Shown piece after piece: positions 7,101-7,933 of a DNA stretch of 7,933 nucleotides. Each line of letters begins with the position of its first letter. The first letter of the stretch is position 1. Location of the stretch: assembly GCA_947174455.1 (NCBI GenBank), contig CAMWIZ010000031.1:1-7933 (forward strand). The letters run 5' to 3'. Position numbers and translations under genes: made by a program. The DNA comes from an uncultured Clostridia bacterium. Its GTDB lineage: Bacteria; Bacillota; Clostridia; Oscillospirales; Acutalibacteraceae. Below the pieces are notes generated by a model. That model worked only from the letters and a program-made list of their open reading frames with translations. It was not told the origin of the DNA and made no database searches.

Positions 7101-7933
7101 TGCAGATGAGTAAAGCATAGCTACCATAGATGTAAGCAGACCGAAACGATACGTCTTTCTGCAACAGAATATATTTCCCACGATTATAACAGCTATGGAA
7201 ACAGCTTGATAAATAACAGGTAAAAGTATTCTATCTTCAGAGAAGCCCAGTGCAAAGACAAATCCAACGGAAATCATCATTCCTGCGTGGGCGGTTACGC
7301 TAAGCACAAGGGAGTCAAGCTTTTTGGAAATAACAAGCGTTACTGCCGTCCACACAATAAGCAGGGCAAACGAGGCAACATCGCTTATAGCATGAAAATA
7401 CATATGCGTCAAGAGTATGGAGATAAACAACGAACCCAAACCGCAGCCTGTCAAACCGAGTGAGAAAAATGTTCTGTGCTTTTTTGTAAGCCAAATACCA
7501 AAGGCAGTGGCACTGCCACATACAAAATACATTATCGCTATTCTTAGGGGACTTGGTATATCCAGTGTACCAAGGAAAATAAGTCCAATGTAAATCAGGA
7601 CAGAAGCAAATATGCTGAAAACTCTTGCCCCAAGCAAACTTTCCAAAGTAAACTTCGCTTTCTTTGGCTTTTCCTTCTGTTGATTTTTTGGGAGATCTGT
7701 TGGGTGAAGCTTCTGCGTTTTTTCGTTTTTCTGTATAGGTGCATACGGCTGTGCAGGTACTGTCGGCGGCACTTTATTACTTGCAGGAAATTCAGCAGAT
7801 GCAGGTATTGGACGGTACCCCTCCGATTCCATCCTTGGCGGTATTGGTGCATATGGCTGTGCAGGTACTGTCGGCGGTACTTTATTACTTGCAGGAAATT
7901 CAGCAGATGCAGGTATTGGACGGTACCCCTCCG
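4104..7933 (-). CDS. DUF2339-family polytopic membrane protein, repeat-expanded, 5' end beyond window
   Basis: This is a very large integral membrane protein of the DUF2339 family (predicted membrane protein, function unknown). At least 1,275 residues are visible, against the roughly 800-1,000 I recall as usual. Residues are numbered from the Met at 7832. Residues 1-60 are Pro/Lys-rich and presumably cytoplasmic. LESLLGARVFSIF (63-75) opens the first membrane helix, and I count about 38 hydrophobic segments. The family-typical C terminus is clear: GLRVYGLVVVILFVIKL, then D, then ERVVSFIIGG and ISGIYTRLEKK (1165-1214). Residues 615-1001 are three 129-residue tandem copies of a four-helix module; diverged copies flank them (about 498-614 and 1002-1110). 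The frame stays open upstream of 7832 to the window edge and repeats the N-terminal proline-rich unit. The Met at 7832 also has only AAGG directly abutting it, so it is unlikely to be the start. No catalytic motif is seen. A transport or envelope role is conceivable but undetermined. Confidence 0.88.
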   Translation of the reverse strand, partial: EGYRPIPASAEFPASNKVPPTVPAQPYAPIPPRMESEGYRPIPASAEFPASNKVPPTVPAQPYAPIQKNEKTQKLHPTDLPKNQQKEKPKKAKFTLESLLGARVFSIFASVLIYIGLIFLGTLDIPSPLRIAIMYFVCGSATAFGIWLTKKHRTFFSLGLTGCGLGSLFISILLTHMYFHAISDVASFALLIVWTAVTLVISKKLDSLVLSVTAHAGMMISVGFVFALGFSEDRILLPVIYQAVSIAVIIVGNIFCCRKTYRFGLLTSMVAMLYSSASMVRGLHLFFGTCGISVNTVLGLFVFQFIGMSFLSYLLSVSATKLKSEQTGNMVNLVSNRDFSNAVHVINKSLWVASAVFNIYVVFAVCLTKMAGYSYIKASSITFAVFTAVIIAHTILTVIMGIKLSFNPSLETISLYFLAFTQALAIIVFNVSTFKNVFTFVVAVAAAVVLVWRLTHNKHMESIALILLGMDALFTIPLGYVSILWSGRHTYLGETARVEMIPVCVLHALLVAVLLFIMYHIKDEESRKQSLLSYKLYGYIWSVLATSSIILSAGNSFIFVLLAWTVLHIVLQVICYAKNTGRILGGIINAFSLSIMGIMVLFGFNDMRNMFDNTTVFILVTAAYILLVSCTIVYLWVRMLLKDKESDPLIYKTILYLWVTAAIASFMSVIGFKFTAVIFVIMLIHIVLYMLHYGNGKSNYLRVIMNCASLSMMAIMVFGGFNSFIHNGFSINGSYRYMTDEVAVVFNICFAVLLAATVAVAIGMLAVTSKRDKTGAPLIYKTILYLWVTAAVASLMNAVGFKFIAAIYVIMLIHVVLYMIHYGKGERSYLRVIMNCASLSIMAIMVFGGFNSFIHNGFSINGNYRYMTNEVAVVFNTCFAVLLAAAVAVAIGMLAVTSKKDKTGDPLIYKTILYLWVTAAVASLMNAVGFKFIAAIYVIMLIHVVLYMIHYGKGERSYLRVIMNCASLSIMAIMVFGGFNSFIHNGFSINGSYRYMTNEAAVLFNTCCAVILAAAVTTVLGMLASASSREGSPRLSELYKMIIYLWCNTFVLSITVAGDWGDVIALVILIMIHLVLVVCNKKDNSERVFYVTTTIGSLILILISCMYISSAKEHNNEMIRYFLLIISAAALFSVKAYRALLSKNTSMEIGSGLIFTVFVCSVTSGLSDTLSATYIMSIVGMITALICIIMGFVLQSKGLRVYGLVVVILFVIKLITIDITSSNSVERVVSFIIGGIICFIISGIYTRLEKKYQDKVTVPVPSNADAEEVQEQTKG
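4830..5216 (-). repeat. Membrane module repeat unit C (most C-terminal young copy)
   Basis: This is the third 387-bp unit of the in-frame tandem array, beginning at the Pro of DPLIYKTILYLW (residues 873-1001 counted from the Met at 7832). It encodes four hydrophobic segments, with a short polar link HYGKGERSY after the second and the loop NSFIHNGFSINGSYRYM after the third. Bases 4937-5216 match unit B at all but three positions (4957, 5169, 5199; one changes Asn to Ser, two are silent). The remaining 107 bases, 4830-4936, are clearly diverged. Confidence 0.97.
5217..5603 (-). repeat. Membrane module repeat unit B (middle copy)
   Basis: The second 387-bp unit (residues 744-872) starts at the Pro after DKTGA. 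It is a mosaic: its 280 bases from 5324 to 5603 are nearly identical to unit C, whereas its first 107 bases on the plus strand (5217-5323) resemble unit A, with about seven differences by eye. This pattern is expected if B arose by unequal crossing-over or gene conversion between neighbours. Confidence 0.97.
5604..5990 (-). repeat. Membrane module repeat unit A (first young copy)
   Basis: The first unit of the array (residues 615-743) begins DPLIYKTILYLWVTAA like the others. It is more diverged from B and C, with an HYGNGKSNY link instead of HYGKGERSY. All three units keep an exact 387-bp spacing with no indels, so the reading frame and the even number of membrane crossings per unit are preserved. 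Confidence 0.97.
5991..6341 (-). repeat. Diverged older copy of the membrane module
   Basis: Residues about 498-614 align with the young units at protein level. YKLYGYIWSV matches YKTILYLWVT, VLHIVLQVICYAKNTG matches MLIHIVLYMLHYGNGK, and NAFSLSIMGIMVLFGFN matches NCASLSMMAIMVFGGFN. The copy is about 12 residues shorter and DNA similarity is low, so it is an ancient duplicate. It suggests the young array was seeded from a module already repeated in the family. Confidence 0.7.
7734..7933 (-). repeat. 108-bp proline-rich tandem repeat at the N terminus of the DUF2339 protein
   Basis: Two in-frame copies with an exact 108-bp (36-residue) period are visible. Bases 7734-7825 repeat as 7842-7933 with three differences by eye (at 7737, 7746 and 7773 of the nearer copy). 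Each unit encodes SEGYRPIPASAEFPAS followed by NKVPPTVPAQPYAPI, and the further copy then runs through PPRME into the nearer one. The further copy is cut by the window edge, so the total copy number is unknown. Proline-rich, low-complexity composition suggests a flexible cytoplasmic tail. Confidence 0.95.

Noticed and set aside
7595..7852. 85-codon minus-strand frame starting MHQYRQGWN in the N-terminal repeat region
   Set aside because: It is a frame-shifted shadow of the proline-rich repeat of the DUF2339 gene, which is open across the whole region in its own frame.

Overview
The window is about 40% G+C by eye. All four genes are on the minus strand. The ribosomal protein pair L13-S9, its strong sigma-A-type promoter, the AGGAGG ribosome binding sites and the codon use point to a low-GC Gram-positive of the class Clostridia. 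A gut Oscillospiraceae/Ruminococcus or [Eubacterium] siraeum-like organism is the best guess, judged from protein flavour only.

Layout from left to right, with transcription running right to left. Positions 29-53 look like the terminal inverted repeat of an IS3/IS150-type insertion sequence whose body lies beyond the left edge; its tip sits 4 bases past the stop codon of the first gene. Positions 58-2373 encode a cytoplasmic diguanylate cyclase with a LacI-like ligand-binding domain in front and no DNA-binding domain. Its leader (about 2374-2510) has an extended -10 promoter and two small hairpins. An AT-rich spacer follows, then a strong intrinsic terminator (2706-2743). That terminator closes the rplM-rpsI operon (3609-2761), which has a textbook promoter and a leader hairpin. 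A roughly 400-base non-coding stretch (3704-4103) holds a 20-base direct repeat and a long inverted repeat. From 4104 to the right edge runs one very large membrane protein of the DUF2339 family, still open at the edge.

The most unusual object is the DUF2339 gene. It contains three exactly in-phase 387-bp (129-residue) tandem copies of a four-helix membrane module, flanked by two older, diverged copies. Two of the young copies are about 99% identical over 280 bp and then diverge abruptly. The same gene carries a second tandem repeat, a 108-bp proline-rich unit near its N terminus. That repeat continues in frame through the right edge, so the Met at 7832 is almost certainly not the true start. 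The gene appears to be growing or shrinking by recombination at two places.

The genes do not form one pathway. The L13-S9 operon is core translation, the GGDEF protein is a c-di-GMP signalling enzyme that probably senses a small molecule such as a sugar, and the DUF2339 protein is an envelope membrane protein of unknown function.
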